NCBI GenBank assembly: GCA_034667545.1 | Contig: JAXDJR010000015.1 | Location: 10,386 to 74,385 of the forward strand | Direction of reading: 5' to 3' | From: DATAPE01 sp034667545 | Lineage (GTDB): Bacteria > Actinomycetota > CADDZG01 > WHSQ01 | DNA: 64,000 bases | Part shown: positions 24,968 through 33,362 of the stretch, piece by piece | Layout: every line of letters begins with the position of its first letter | Numbering within the stretch: position 1 is the stretch's first letter | The notes under the pieces: generated by a model | What the model saw: the letters and a program-made list of their open reading frames with translations, nothing else | What the model was told of the DNA's origin: nothing | Databases searched by the model: none | Made by a program: the position numbers and the translations under genes

Positions 24968-27694
24968 CTACTTGGAGCTGGAGAGAGCCGCGCCCATAAC
25001 TGCTTGAGCCGCCGCCAGCCTGGCCGTCGGCACACGGAATGGTGAGCAGGAGACATAGTCGAGGCCCAGACGGTCACAGAACCCCACCGAGTCCGGGTCG
25101 CCTCCGTGTTCGCCGCAGATCCCCAGGTGCATCGACGGGTTCGCCTGGCGCCCGCGAGTCACCGCGATCTCCATCAACGCCCCCACGCCCGGTTCATCGA
25201 TCGTCACGAAAGGATTCGCCGGAACCAGCTTGCGTTCCTCGTACATGGCGAGGAACTTTCCGATGTCGTCGCGCGAGAATCCGAAGGCCGTCTGCGACAG
25301 ATCGTTGGTGCCGAAAGAGAAGAAGTCGGCGTGGGTTGCTATCGCATCCGCAGCCATGCACGCCCGCGGCAGTTCGATCATCGTTCCGAACTCGATCGGC
25401 AGATCGACCTTCGCCTTCGCGAGGATCTGCTGCGCAACGGGCTCGAGCTCTTCCCGCATCTGACGCAGCTCTTCAGCCGTCGCGACAAGGGGAATCATGA
25501 TCTCGGGACGGGGGTCCTTGCCTTTCTTCTTCAGCTTGACGGCAGCCTCGACCATGGCTCGCACCTGCATCGCGTACAAGCCGGGCTTCACGATCCCAAG
25601 GCGTACCCCGCGAAGGCCGAGCATGGGGTTGGCCTCGTGGAGCTCGTCGACCTTCCGCAGGATCTCTTCGGCCGCTTTGAGCGTGAAGGAGTCTCCCCGG
25701 ATGGTCACTTTGCGCTTTCCTGTCGCTCGTGCGACCGCCACCTGGGAGGCCAGCTCTACTTGATCGGGCAGGAACTCGTGGAGGGGCGGATCGAGCAGAC
25801 GAACCGTCACCGGCAAGCCGTCCATGGCGTCGAAGATGTCCACGAAGTCGTTGCGCTGCAGCGGTAAGAGCTCATCCAGCGCGGCGGATTCCTCCTCAGG
25901 GGTGTCGGCAAAGATCATCTTGCGGACCACGGCCACACGCTCTTCGCCCAGGAACATGTGCTCGGTGCGGCAGAGCCCGATGCCCTGGGCTCCCCGCCGG
26001 CGGGCATTCTTAGCTTGGTCGGGGGTATCGGCGTTGGCGCGCACGCGTAGCCGGCGAGCGTCGTCGGCCACCGTCATGAACCTCTCGTAAGCCGCCCACA
26101 GCGGTGACCGCTGAGCATGTTTGTCACCAAGCAGGGCAGCGTCGAGAACTGAGGGTTCGGTCTCGAGCTTGCCCGCGTAAACGGTGCCCTCGGTTCCGTC
26201 GAGAGTGATCCAGTCACCCTCCTTGATGACGGTTCCGGCGACCGAGAATCTCTTTGCCTTGCGGTCGATATGGATCGCTTCGGCGCCGCAGACTGCGGGT
26301 ATCCCCTCGCCCCGGGCGACGACTGCAGCATGCGAATTCGTTCCACCCGCCGAAGTGAGGATGCCCTGCGAGGCGATCATCCCGTGATAATCGTCCGGCG
26401 TCGTTTCCCTGCGCACCAAGATGACGTGCTCGCCGGCGGCTCCCCACTGCGATGCATCCTCGGCGTCGAAGACCACTCGTCCGACCGCGGCCCCCGGCGA
26501 GGCATTGAGGCCGCCGGCGATCGGGGTCGCCGAGGACTTGAGATCCGCTCTGATCACGCGCTTGAACAGCTCGTCAAGCTTGTCGGCGGTCAGCCGGTCG
26601 CGCACGGCTGTTGCCGGATCGATCACGCCCTCATCGACCATGTCCGTTGCGATCCGCCACTCGGCTAGCGAGGTGCGCTTCCCCACCCGGGTCTGCAGCA
26701 GCCACAGCTTGCCCTGTTCGACGGTGAACTCGATGTCGCACATGTCCTTGTAGTGCCCTTCGAGAGTGGCCATGTGCTGTTGGAGCTCCGACCACGCGCG
26801 CGCCTGCACATTGCCCATCTCTTCCAGCTTCAAGGTGGTGCGGATGCCCGCCACGACGTCCTCGCCCTGCGCATTCTCGAGATAGTCGCCATAGGGATGG
26901 GGCTCGCCCGAGGACGGGTCCCTCGTGAAAGCAACACCGGTGCCAGAGTCCTCACCTTTGTTGCCGAACACCATCGCTTGGACGTTGACTGCGGTTCCGA
27001 GCGTGTCCGAGATCTTGTTCCGGCGCCGGTAGTCCTGGGCCCTGCGGTTATCCCACGACCTGAAGACAGCTTCGATCGCCAGAGTCAGCTGCTCGGAGGG
27101 GTCCTGCGGGAAGTCGCGCTTGGTGCCGCGGCGGATGATTTTCTTGAAGGTCTTGACGAGTGCTTTGAGGTCCGGGGTGGCGAGATCTACGTCGTTCCTG
27201 ACCTTCTTGCTTTTCTTCGCGTCATCTATCGCATCCTCGAACAGATCGCCATCGAGTCCCAACACGGTTTTGCCGAACATCTGCAACAGACGGCGATACG
27301 AATCCCATGCGAACCGATCGGAGCCGGTCTGAGACGTCAAACCTTCGACGCTCTCGTCGTTGAGGCCGACGTTCAGGACGGTGTCCATCATTCCCGGCAT
27401 CGAGAATGGCGCACCGGAGCGCACCGACACCAACAACGGGTCGCGCGGGTCGCCTACCTGTCGCCCCAGCGTTTCCTCCAGATTCTTGCGATGTTCGGCC
27501 ACTTGATCGAGCAGCCCGGGAGGGAAAGTGTGATCGCCTTGGCGGTACGCGTTGCATGCTGCGGTCGTGATCGTGAACCCCGGAGGCACCGGAAGGCCGA
27601 GGTTCGTCATCTCCGCCAGGTTGGCTCCCTTGCCCCCCAACAGGTTCTTCTGGGAGGCATCACCTTCGCTGAAATTGTAGACCCACTCGCTCAT
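24968..27694 (-). CDS. ppdK: Pyruvate, phosphate dikinase
   Basis: 908 residues, the usual length. The N-terminal nucleotide-binding domain starts with GGKGANLAEMTNLGLPVPPG; the central swivelling domain has the phosphohistidine in GGTNSHAAVVARGEGIP (around residue 453); the C-terminal PEP/pyruvate domain ends with SFGTNDLSQTAFGFSRDD and GICGEHGGDPDSV, containing the catalytic Cys in ICGEHG. It interconverts pyruvate + ATP + Pi and PEP + AMP + PPi. Its ATG overlaps the end of the preceding small gene by 4 bases. Position downstream of glyS suggests co-expression with translation genes. Confidence 0.97.
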   Translation of the reverse strand: MSEWVYNFSEGDASQKNLLGGKGANLAEMTNLGLPVPPGFTITTAACNAYRQGDHTFPPGLLDQVAEHRKNLEETLGRQVGDPRDPLLVSVRSGAPFSMPGMMDTVLNVGLNDESVEGLTSQTGSDRFAWDSYRRLLQMFGKTVLGLDGDLFEDAIDDAKKSKKVRNDVDLATPDLKALVKTFKKIIRRGTKRDFPQDPSEQLTLAIEAVFRSWDNRRAQDYRRRNKISDTLGTAVNVQAMVFGNKGEDSGTGVAFTRDPSSGEPHPYGDYLENAQGEDVVAGIRTTLKLEEMGNVQARAWSELQQHMATLEGHYKDMCDIEFTVEQGKLWLLQTRVGKRTSLAEWRIATDMVDEGVIDPATAVRDRLTADKLDELFKRVIRADLKSSATPIAGGLNASPGAAVGRVVFDAEDASQWGAAGEHVILVRRETTPDDYHGMIASQGILTSAGGTNSHAAVVARGEGIPAVCGAEAIHIDRKAKRFSVAGTVIKEGDWITLDGTEGTVYAGKLETEPSVLDAALLGDKHAQRSPLWAAYERFMTVADDARRLRVRANADTPDQAKNARRRGAQGIGLCRTEHMFLGEERVAVVRKMIFADTPEEESAALDELLPLQRNDFVDIFDAMDGLPVTVRLLDPPLHEFLPDQVELASQVAVARATGKRKVTIRGDSFTLKAAEEILRKVDELHEANPMLGLRGVRLGIVKPGLYAMQVRAMVEAAVKLKKKGKDPRPEIMIPLVATAEELRQMREELEPVAQQILAKAKVDLPIEFGTMIELPRACMAADAIATHADFFSFGTNDLSQTAFGFSRDDIGKFLAMYEERKLVPANPFVTIDEPGVGALMEIAVTRGRQANPSMHLGICGEHGGDPDSVGFCDRLGLDYVSCSPFRVPTARLAAAQAVMGAALSSSK

Positions 27695-27951
27695 CGGACC
27701 CCTTCCGGTTCGGTCAGATCGATATCCAGCACAGTGTCTCTGTCACCCAGCTGCACTTCAGCAAGCGCGCGCCGGCCCTGGTGGTCCCACGCTCGCAAAC
27801 TCCAAGAGCCGGCGATGAGGTGAAAGGCGTAGATGCCCGAGCCGTCTACTTGCATCTGGTCGAGGACGTCACCGGAGGAATTGTGGAGCTCGACCACGGC
27901 GTTCGGCGCAGGCGACAGGCCGTTGAGGGTGACTCGTCCGGTGAGGATCAC
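27691..27951 (-). CDS. Small DUF1416-like carboxypeptidase-regulatory-like domain protein
   Basis: 86 residues with no signal peptide. The sequence reads as one beta-sandwich domain: ILTGRVTLNGLSPAPNAVVE, then DVLDQMQVDGSGIYAFHLI and AGSWSLRAWDHQG, matching the pattern GxVTxxGxPxxxAxVxLxDxxG...GxFxFxxxxGxWxVRA of actinobacterial DUF1416 proteins and carboxypeptidase-regulatory-like domains. It overlaps glyS by 4 bases at its start and ppdK by 4 at its end, so all three are translationally coupled. Its biochemical role is unknown; the placement hints at a link with one of the two enzymes. Confidence 0.72.
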   Translation of the reverse strand: MILTGRVTLNGLSPAPNAVVELHNSSGDVLDQMQVDGSGIYAFHLIAGSWSLRAWDHQGRRALAEVQLGDRDTVLDIDLTEPEGVR

Positions 27952-29276
27952 GCCGCGAACCTGGCCTTCAGGTAGGCGATCACTCCATCTATGGAGATCC
28001 GATCCTGGTGCATCGAGTCGCGCTCTCGAACCGTCACTTGGTTGTCGGTCAAGGTGTCGAAGTCGACGGTGACGCAGAACGGCGTTCCGACCTCGTCTTG
28101 ACGCCGGTACCGGCGTCCGATCGACCCTGCAACATCGAGGTCGGTCACAAAGTGGGCACGGACATCCGCCGCAAGCTTCTCGGCGGGGGGGCCGAGATCG
28201 GCATGTTTCGAAAGTGGCAGGACGGCGACCTTCGTGGGTGCGAGTCGTTTGTCCAAGTGGAGGAGCGTGCGCTTCTCGACTTTCCCACCGGCGGTGGGCG
28301 CTTCTTCTTCCGCGTACGCGTCCACGAGAAAAGCCAGCGCCAGCCGCTCCACGCTTACCGCTGGTTCGATGACGAAAGGAATGAAGCGCTCATCGGTCTC
28401 GGCCTCGAAGTAGGAGAGGTCTGTTCCAGTCGCCTCGGCATGGACCCGCAGGTCGAAATCGCTGCGGTTCGCGACGCCCTCGAGCTCGGACCATCCCAAG
28501 CCCGGGAAGTCGTACTCGATGTCGAAGGTGCGCTTGGCGTAGTGGGACAACTCGTCTGCCCCGTGCTCCCTTAGGCGCAGGTTGGTCTCGCCCAGACCCA
28601 GATCGAGGTACCAGCGCATCCGCTCCTGGAGCCAGTAGTCGTGCCACGTCTCATCGGTGCCGGGCTTGACGAAGAACTCCATCTCCATCTGCTCAAACTC
28701 ACGCAGCCGAAAGACGAAGTTCCCGGGAGTGATCTCGTTACGGAACGATTTGCCCTGCTGGGCGATACCGAACGGGATCTTCTTCCGGGACGTTTGCTGC
28801 ACCGTCATGAAGTCCACGAACATGCCTTGCGCCGTCTCCGGCCGAAGATAGACCTCGTTGGCAGACTCCTCGACCGGCCCGATGTGCGTGCGAAACATCA
28901 AGTGGAAGTTGCGTGGCTCCGTCCAGGTGGCTCGTTGCCCGCAGTTCGGGCAGGCTCCAGCGAGATCGACGTGGTCGGCGCGGAACCGCTGATGGCAGTT
29001 GGTGCATTCCACAAGGGGGTCGGTGAAAGTCTCGAGGTGTCCAGACGTCGCCCACACCTTGGGGGCCATGATGATGGCGCTGTCGAGACCCACCACGTCG
29101 TCGCGAGAATGGACGATCGCCCGCCACCATTCCGCTTTGAGGTTGCGCTTCAGCTCGACGCCCAACGGTCCCCAGTCGTACGCAGAGCGCAAACCGCCAT
29201 AGATCTCGCTGGAAGGAAAGACGATCCCACGTCTCTTGCAGAGGTTCGCGACCTGCTCGATCGATGTCTGCGCCAT
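27948..29276 (-). CDS. glyS: Glycyl-tRNA synthetase, single-chain (alpha2) type
   Basis: 442 residues. Class II signatures: motif 1 region YGGLRSAYDWGPLGVELKRN near the N-terminus, motif 2 SFRNEITPGNFVFRLREFEQ (about 178-197), and motif 3 region near PAVSVERLALAFL. A zinc-ribbon-like insertion CTNCHQRF...CPNCGQR (about 90-115) and the C-terminal anticodon-binding domain (KVAVLPLSKHADL onward) are present. It charges tRNA-Gly with glycine. ATG start. First gene of the glyS, DUF1416-like, ppdK unit. Confidence 0.97.
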   Translation of the reverse strand: MAQTSIEQVANLCKRRGIVFPSSEIYGGLRSAYDWGPLGVELKRNLKAEWWRAIVHSRDDVVGLDSAIIMAPKVWATSGHLETFTDPLVECTNCHQRFRADHVDLAGACPNCGQRATWTEPRNFHLMFRTHIGPVEESANEVYLRPETAQGMFVDFMTVQQTSRKKIPFGIAQQGKSFRNEITPGNFVFRLREFEQMEMEFFVKPGTDETWHDYWLQERMRWYLDLGLGETNLRLREHGADELSHYAKRTFDIEYDFPGLGWSELEGVANRSDFDLRVHAEATGTDLSYFEAETDERFIPFVIEPAVSVERLALAFLVDAYAEEEAPTAGGKVEKRTLLHLDKRLAPTKVAVLPLSKHADLGPPAEKLAADVRAHFVTDLDVAGSIGRRYRRQDEVGTPFCVTVDFDTLTDNQVTVRERDSMHQDRISIDGVIAYLKARFAA

Positions 29277-29384
29277 GCGGCGATGATACGAGGGCGGTTC
29301 CGGCCAATATCGCTCGGCACGCCGTCTCTCAGGCGCTCCCGGGATCCGGCGCGCCAGAGGTCCGGCGCGCTAGCCTGCACCCCA

Positions 29385-30047
29385 ATGACTGAAGATGCCT
29401 CGAGACCCGTGCGCCCCCAGTTGATAAAGGCCCTCGGCATCTTCGTCCTCCTGGTCGCGGGATTCGTCATCGCGCGCTTGGGGAACCCGACCTCCCATAT
29501 CTGGGGCAAGAGGTTGGAGGCATTTCTGGGCGCGGCCTTAGTGCTGCTGGCCGGCATCGTCATCGTCCGGCTGGTGGCTTCGGCGGTTCGGATGGCGATG
29601 GAGCACCATCGCGGCGACCAGCGGGGGGCGCCTTTGGGGCTGATCGTCTCGGGCATCGGCTATCTGGCATTGCTGCTGGCGGTGCTCTCCGCGCTCCGCT
29701 TCAAGCTCGACAGCCTTCTGCTCGGCGGCGCTCTAACCGGCGTCATCATCGGCATCGCCGCGCAGCAAACCTTGAGCAATTTCTTCGCGGGGATCCTGCT
29801 CATGATCGTGCGGCCGTTCAACGTCGGCGACCGAGTGGTCCTCCGGTCGGCGCTCGGCGAGTACGAAGGTGTCGTCCGGGATATCGATTTCTTCTATGTG
29901 AAGCTCGCTACGCGCCGCGGACCATTGGAGTTGCCCACGGCAAGCGTGCTGGGGTCGGCGATCGGCCCAGGAGCCCGCTCTCAGGATCCAGCCCCCGAAC
30001 CCGACGGCGACGACCGGTCGCCGGGTAGGAATGCTACGTCCGGCTAA
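29385..30047 (+). CDS. Small MscS-family mechanosensitive ion channel
   Basis: 220 residues from ATG 29385. Membrane segments are at about 15-35, 47-68, 85-106 and 110-130. The pore helix and following strand GIAAQQTLSNFFAGILLMIV, then RPFNVGDRVVL form the family signature (the pore-lining TM3 and beta domain). After the beta domain the protein ends with a short hydrophilic tail, so the large C-terminal vestibule of E. coli MscS is absent. It would release solutes on osmotic downshift. It is divergent from glyS with 108 bases between; the 255 bases downstream hold no supported gene. Confidence 0.85.
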   Translation: MTEDASRPVRPQLIKALGIFVLLVAGFVIARLGNPTSHIWGKRLEAFLGAALVLLAGIVIVRLVASAVRMAMEHHRGDQRGAPLGLIVSGIGYLALLLAVLSALRFKLDSLLLGGALTGVIIGIAAQQTLSNFFAGILLMIVRPFNVGDRVVLRSALGEYEGVVRDIDFFYVKLATRRGPLELPTASVLGSAIGPGARSQDPAPEPDGDDRSPGRNATSG

Positions 30048-30302
30048 AGACCGCTTAGTTGTGGTCAACCAGGTGCTGTCAGCGCCTGGCCTCGGACCGA
30101 AGAGCTGCGCGTCGCAGCCGGCAGCTCGTCTCTGTGCCTCCTGGGAGGCGGCCCCCAAGCAACCTCTTCTCCAGAAGACATGTGCTCGAGCCTCGAGACC
30201 GAACGGGCCACAGGTAGCGCGCCTGGCCGAAAGAACCCTGGGTTGGGTTTCGCAGTCCCGGGCCGCGATGTTTCTGTCACACCTCGCCTCTAACGTGTCC
30301 GC

Positions 30303-30881
30303 ATGACAAGGAAAATCGGGCTTCCCAGTGCCCCAGGCGGGGGCGCGAAAGACACCACGCAGAGGGAACCGCCCAGGCAGGGTGAACCGGAGGAAGAGCT
30401 GGAGCCTGTTGATCCAGAGCTCGCGCAGCTTCAGCGTCGTTACGAATCGGTTCGAGAGCGGCTCGAACGGCAAGAAAAGAGCAGAGAGCGCAAGGCGCGG
30501 CGTGAGCGCTACCAGCGCGAGATGGGGGTGGGCTACCTCATCTACGTCGCTCGGCGATATCGGCGCCTGTCGCAAGCCGAGCTGGCCCGGAGGATCCGGA
30601 CGGCGCGCAGTGTCATCCCCCGGTGGGAATCGGGAGGGCGACTGCCAAGCCTCCTGACCTTGGAGAGAATCGCTGCCGAGACCGATCTCGAACTCCTTAT
30701 CGGCTTGCGCGACCCCGAAGACAGGAATGGCGACCTATTGGCGCTGGGAATCGCTTTCGAAGAGGGCAACCTGACCGAGCTCCTGATGCTCATCGACAAG
30801 AACAACGACCAGCTGCGGGTCACTCCATGGAGGAAGCGGATGGTCGAGGAAGAGCCCCATCTCGCCGACGTCCTCTTGTGA
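30303..30881 (+). CDS. XRE-family DNA-binding protein
   Basis: 192 residues. A charged, coiled-coil-prone N-terminus (about 35-75, rich in Arg/Glu) precedes a Cro/C1-type helix-turn-helix at about 80-135: VARRYRRLSQAELARRI, RTARSVIPRWESGGRLPSL and LERIAAETDLELLIGL. The tail (about 135-192) is helical with no known effector domain. It probably binds DNA as a regulator; no target can be named. It converges on uppS with a small hairpin between. Confidence 0.82.
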   Translation: MTRKIGLPSAPGGGAKDTTQREPPRQGEPEEELEPVDPELAQLQRRYESVRERLERQEKSRERKARRERYQREMGVGYLIYVARRYRRLSQAELARRIRTARSVIPRWESGGRLPSLLTLERIAAETDLELLIGLRDPEDRNGDLLALGIAFEEGNLTELLMLIDKNNDQLRVTPWRKRMVEEEPHLADVLL

Positions 30882-30898
30882 AGCTCAGCCCGTGAGCT
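30882..30898. terminator. Hairpin between convergent XRE-family and uppS genes
   Basis: AGCTCA, loop GCCCG, TGAGCT: a perfect 6-bp stem occupying most of the 21 bases between two converging stop codons. No T run follows, so termination is inferred from position. Confidence 0.45.
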
Positions 30899-30902
30899 GA
30901 GG

Positions 30903-31562
30903 TCAGAGACCTCCGAAGCGCCGCTCTCGGGAGGCGTAGTCCTGTAGCGCCCCCAACAGTCCCTCGCGTTTGAAGTCGGGCCACAGTGTCTCGGTGAAGT
31001 AGAGCTCTGCGTAAGCGGATTGCCACAGGAGGAAATTCGATAAGCGCCGTTCTCCCGAGGTTCTGATCAGGAGGTCCACGTCGGGCGCGTCGGGGGCGTA
31101 GAGATGCTCTGCGATACGCCCGCCGGCTGCCGCGTCTTCGAGCTCCGCCCGGCCCCCGTAGTTGAAGCAAACGAGGAGGTCCAATCGTGAGTTCCCGTTC
31201 GTGACTCGTTCCGCCTCGTCGAACTCACTCAGGACCTCGTCGGGAACGCCGTCCCGCCGGCCGATACGACGAAGCCTCACTCCGCGGCTTTTCAGAGCCT
31301 CGCGTCGCGCCCTCAGCAACGATCTATTGAACTCGAGCAAGAACTCGACTTCGTCCGGGGGCCGGGTCCAGTTCTCGGTGGAGAAGGCGAACACGGACAG
31401 ATAGCGAAGCCCAACCTCTAGTGCGCCCTCAACGACATCGAAGAGAGCCCGCTCCCCTTCTTCGTGACCCTTCGTTCGCGGCAGGCCGCGCTGCTCCGCC
31501 CAGCGGCCGTTGCCGTCCATGATGATCGCCACGTGTGCGGGAAGCCGGCTCAGGGGGTCCAT
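30903..31562 (-). CDS. uppS: Isoprenyl transferase (undecaprenyl diphosphate synthase family)
   Basis: 219 residues. N-terminal HVAIIMDGNGRWAEQRGLPR carries the catalytic Asp and the diphosphate-binding loop; YLSVFAFSTENWTRP, LLVCFNYGGRAEL and the C-terminal DLLIRTSGERRLSNFLLWQSAY complete the five conserved regions of cis-prenyltransferases. It condenses IPP onto an allylic diphosphate to make the polyprenyl carrier used for peptidoglycan and for the polysaccharide locus of this window. It is shorter than usual (about 230-250) because the stretch before VDLLIRTSGE is compact. It starts 4 bases after the recO stop. Confidence 0.95.
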   Translation of the reverse strand: MDPLSRLPAHVAIIMDGNGRWAEQRGLPRTKGHEEGERALFDVVEGALEVGLRYLSVFAFSTENWTRPPDEVEFLLEFNRSLLRARREALKSRGVRLRRIGRRDGVPDEVLSEFDEAERVTNGNSRLDLLVCFNYGGRAELEDAAAGGRIAEHLYAPDAPDVDLLIRTSGERRLSNFLLWQSAYAELYFTETLWPDFKREGLLGALQDYASRERRFGGL

Positions 31563-31566
31563 CGCT

Positions 31567-32289
31567 TCAGGAAACGATCAGAAGGTGCAGGCTCCGGAGT
31601 GGTCTTTCGATGTGGTACTCCGCGTATCTCCTCAGAGTTTGAAGCGATTCGAATGTCTGGTCGCGCTGCGAGCTCTGTCCGAACTCTCCTGCGAGCAGTC
31701 TCGCAAGAAACACGATGGTGTCGCCCGATACCTGAAAAGAATCGGGATCTTCCTGCCAGCAGAGCTGACACACGGCTCCCCCCATGGAGGGGCTGAACCC
31801 ACCTAGGCCTGTCGTCGTCCCACAACCTGCACACACGGTCAGCTGAGGGTGGTAGCCGGAAAGCGACAACAGCTTGACGAGAAAGGCAGGTACAACGCTG
31901 TCGCCTTTGCCATCTGCGAGCGCTTGAAGACCTCCGAGCAACAGCGCGTAGACCGAGAATGAACGTTCGCGGTCGGGGGTTATCTTCTCCACCGCTTCGA
32001 CCAAGGCGGCCGCGGCAGTCAACCGCGAGTAGTCGGTGCGCACGTCGTCGAACGAGGTGATGATCTGCGCCGCGGTGATCGTGTCGAGGTCGCGGCCCCG
32101 GTACATCATGAGATCGACACGCGTCAGCGGCTCGAGACGGCCCCCAAAACGACTTTTGGTCTTTCGGATCCCTTTGGCGACGGCGCGAACCTTGCCATGC
32201 TCCCGGGTCAGCAGGGTAACGATCCGATCCGCCTCACCGAGCTTCATCGTCTTGAGAACGATGGCTTCATCTTTGTAGAGACCAGGCAT
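31567..32289 (-). CDS. recO: DNA repair protein RecO
   Basis: 240 residues. The N-terminal OB fold is YKDEAIVLKTMKLGEADRIV, then EHGKVRAVAKGIRKTKSRFGG; the helical C-terminal part carries the zinc motif CAGCGTTTGLG...AVCQLC (about 152-177). RecO loads RecA on SSB-coated single-stranded DNA with RecR. Its position directly before uppS and after era agrees with common actinobacterial order (era, recO, uppS), with an ABC pair and a cold-shock-like gene inserted here between era and recO. Confidence 0.95.
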   Translation of the reverse strand: MPGLYKDEAIVLKTMKLGEADRIVTLLTREHGKVRAVAKGIRKTKSRFGGRLEPLTRVDLMMYRGRDLDTITAAQIITSFDDVRTDYSRLTAAAALVEAVEKITPDRERSFSVYALLLGGLQALADGKGDSVVPAFLVKLLSLSGYHPQLTVCAGCGTTTGLGGFSPSMGGAVCQLCWQEDPDSFQVSGDTIVFLARLLAGEFGQSSQRDQTFESLQTLRRYAEYHIERPLRSLHLLIVS

Positions 32290-32364
32290 GTCCTCAGCGT
32301 AGTGGGCGAGCTCAGGGATCCACGGTAGAAAAGCAAAGGTTCTGTGAGCGGATCGAGAAGCGGC

Positions 32365-32402
32365 GCCTGTTAGGCGTGCCTGTCAGGCGATGCCTGTTAG
32401 GC
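32365..32402. repeat. Three tandem short palindromes downstream of the cold-shock-like gene
   Basis: GCCTGTTAGGC (32365-32375), GCCTGTCAGGC (32378-32388) and GCCTGTTAGGC (32392-32402) are spaced 13 and 14 bases apart. Each is a 4-bp inverted repeat around 3 bases, and the last includes the stop codon of the cold-shock-like gene. They lie in the gap before recO. Confidence 0.7.
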
Positions 32403-32609
32403 GATGCCGATCCGGAGGTTGCGGATCTTGGTTTCCCCGGCAGATTCCACTAGATCGAACGTGACACGCTGCCCCGGCCGCAGGAAGCGGAACATCGGAG
32501 AGGAATCCATAACCTCGGCGTCGACCCTCCACTCCTTGACTCCGTCATCCGAAATCAGAGCTCCGGTGCGGGTCATCGAGTCATAGGTCCTTACTGTCGC
32601 TTGCGGCAT
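32397..32609 (-). CDS. Small cold-shock/OB-fold-like protein
   Basis: 70 residues. The pattern TVRTYDSMTRTGALISDDG...FRFLRPGQRVTFDLVES matches the length and strand order of CspA-type OB folds (the G-x-L/F-I-x-D-D-G turn and the R-x-L-x-x-G-Q-x-V-x-F motif), but the aromatic RNA-binding RNP1/RNP2 residues are only partly kept, so nucleic-acid binding may be weak. It begins 9 bases after the ABC permease stop and ends 107 bases before recO. Likely an RNA- or DNA-binding accessory protein, stated with moderate confidence. Confidence 0.72.
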   Translation of the reverse strand: MPQATVRTYDSMTRTGALISDDGVKEWRVDAEVMDSSPMFRFLRPGQRVTFDLVESAGETKIRNLRIGIA

Positions 32610-32618
32610 GGGCGGCCC

Positions 32619-33362
32619 CTACTCGCTGCGGGGCCACAGCGGCCCCCGAACGGCCCAAAAGGATAGCGCCCCGAACCCCGCAAGGACCAGGAGGTCTCCC
32701 ACCTGACCCGACGAGAAATGCCCGTGCAGTCCCGGTTTCAGCGCGTTGATCGCGTACGTCGAGGGGATGATCGCCCTGAGGGGCCCCAACCACCCTGGGA
32801 TGGTGGCTGCCGGCAGGATGCCCAGGAATAGCACGGTCATCATGGCCAGGTTCGAGTACATGCCGGCCAGTTGCTCATCGGGGGCCGCGAAGCCGATCAG
32901 CAGACCGATGCCTGCGAGAGCGAACGAACCGAGAGCCCATACCGGCACGACTGCCCACAGTGCCGCGATCGACAAGTTGAACATCAACGCTCCGAGCGTC
33001 ACGACGATGATCGTTCCCGGCAACGCGAACACCGCGAAGGAAAGCAGCACCGAGGCGACAACTGCAGCCCGCGGAACCGGGAGCGTGGCGTAGAAGTCCA
33101 TGGTCCCGCTCTCTTTCAGTGACGCCATGCGTTGGGCAAGCATGACTATCGCCGTCATCGCAATGGCGAGCACAGCCGATCCCGCGACGATCTGCACGCC
33201 GTACCGAGACACCTGTGACGGTTGCATAACCGCTCGCATCAACAAAGCTATGCCGAGAGGCATCGCGGAAGAGACGATCAGGTACGGCCGCCACGCCGTG
33301 CGCAAGCGCGCCATCTGCATCCATAGGAGCACCGTCAGCTTTCCACGTGACGACGCGCTCAT
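32619..33362 (-). CDS. ABC-2 type transporter permease
   Basis: 247 residues with six membrane helices in the ABC-2 layout (for example ALLMRAVM region, IVAGSAVLAIAMTAIVMLA, LPGTIIVVTLGALMF, AVVPVWALGSFALAGIGLL). The cytoplasmic loop MASLKESGTMDFYATLPVPR is the conserved element between helices 2 and 3. It forms an exporter with the ATPase encoded just upstream, with which it overlaps by 4 bases. The exported substrate is unknown; drug, lipid or carrier export are all possible for the family. Confidence 0.88.
   Translation of the reverse strand: MSASSRGKLTVLLWMQMARLRTAWRPYLIVSSAMPLGIALLMRAVMQPSQVSRYGVQIVAGSAVLAIAMTAIVMLAQRMASLKESGTMDFYATLPVPRAAVVASVLLSFAVFALPGTIIVVTLGALMFNLSIAALWAVVPVWALGSFALAGIGLLIGFAAPDEQLAGMYSNLAMMTVLFLGILPAATIPGWLGPLRAIIPSTYAINALKPGLHGHFSSGQVGDLLVLAGFGALSFWAVRGPLWPRSE

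Noticed and set aside
26753..27823. A 356-codon open frame opposite ppdK
   Set aside because: Lies wholly within ppdK on the other strand with no independent ribosome site or recognisable motif.
28641..29384. Long N-terminal extension of the MscS-like channel gene
   Set aside because: It is the antisense of glyS; the channel sequence proper begins at ATG 29385.
30048..30302. Possible structured RNA or riboswitch upstream of the XRE-family gene
   Set aside because: Several short inverted repeats exist but none matches a known riboswitch core, and no RNase P, SRP or tmRNA signature is present.
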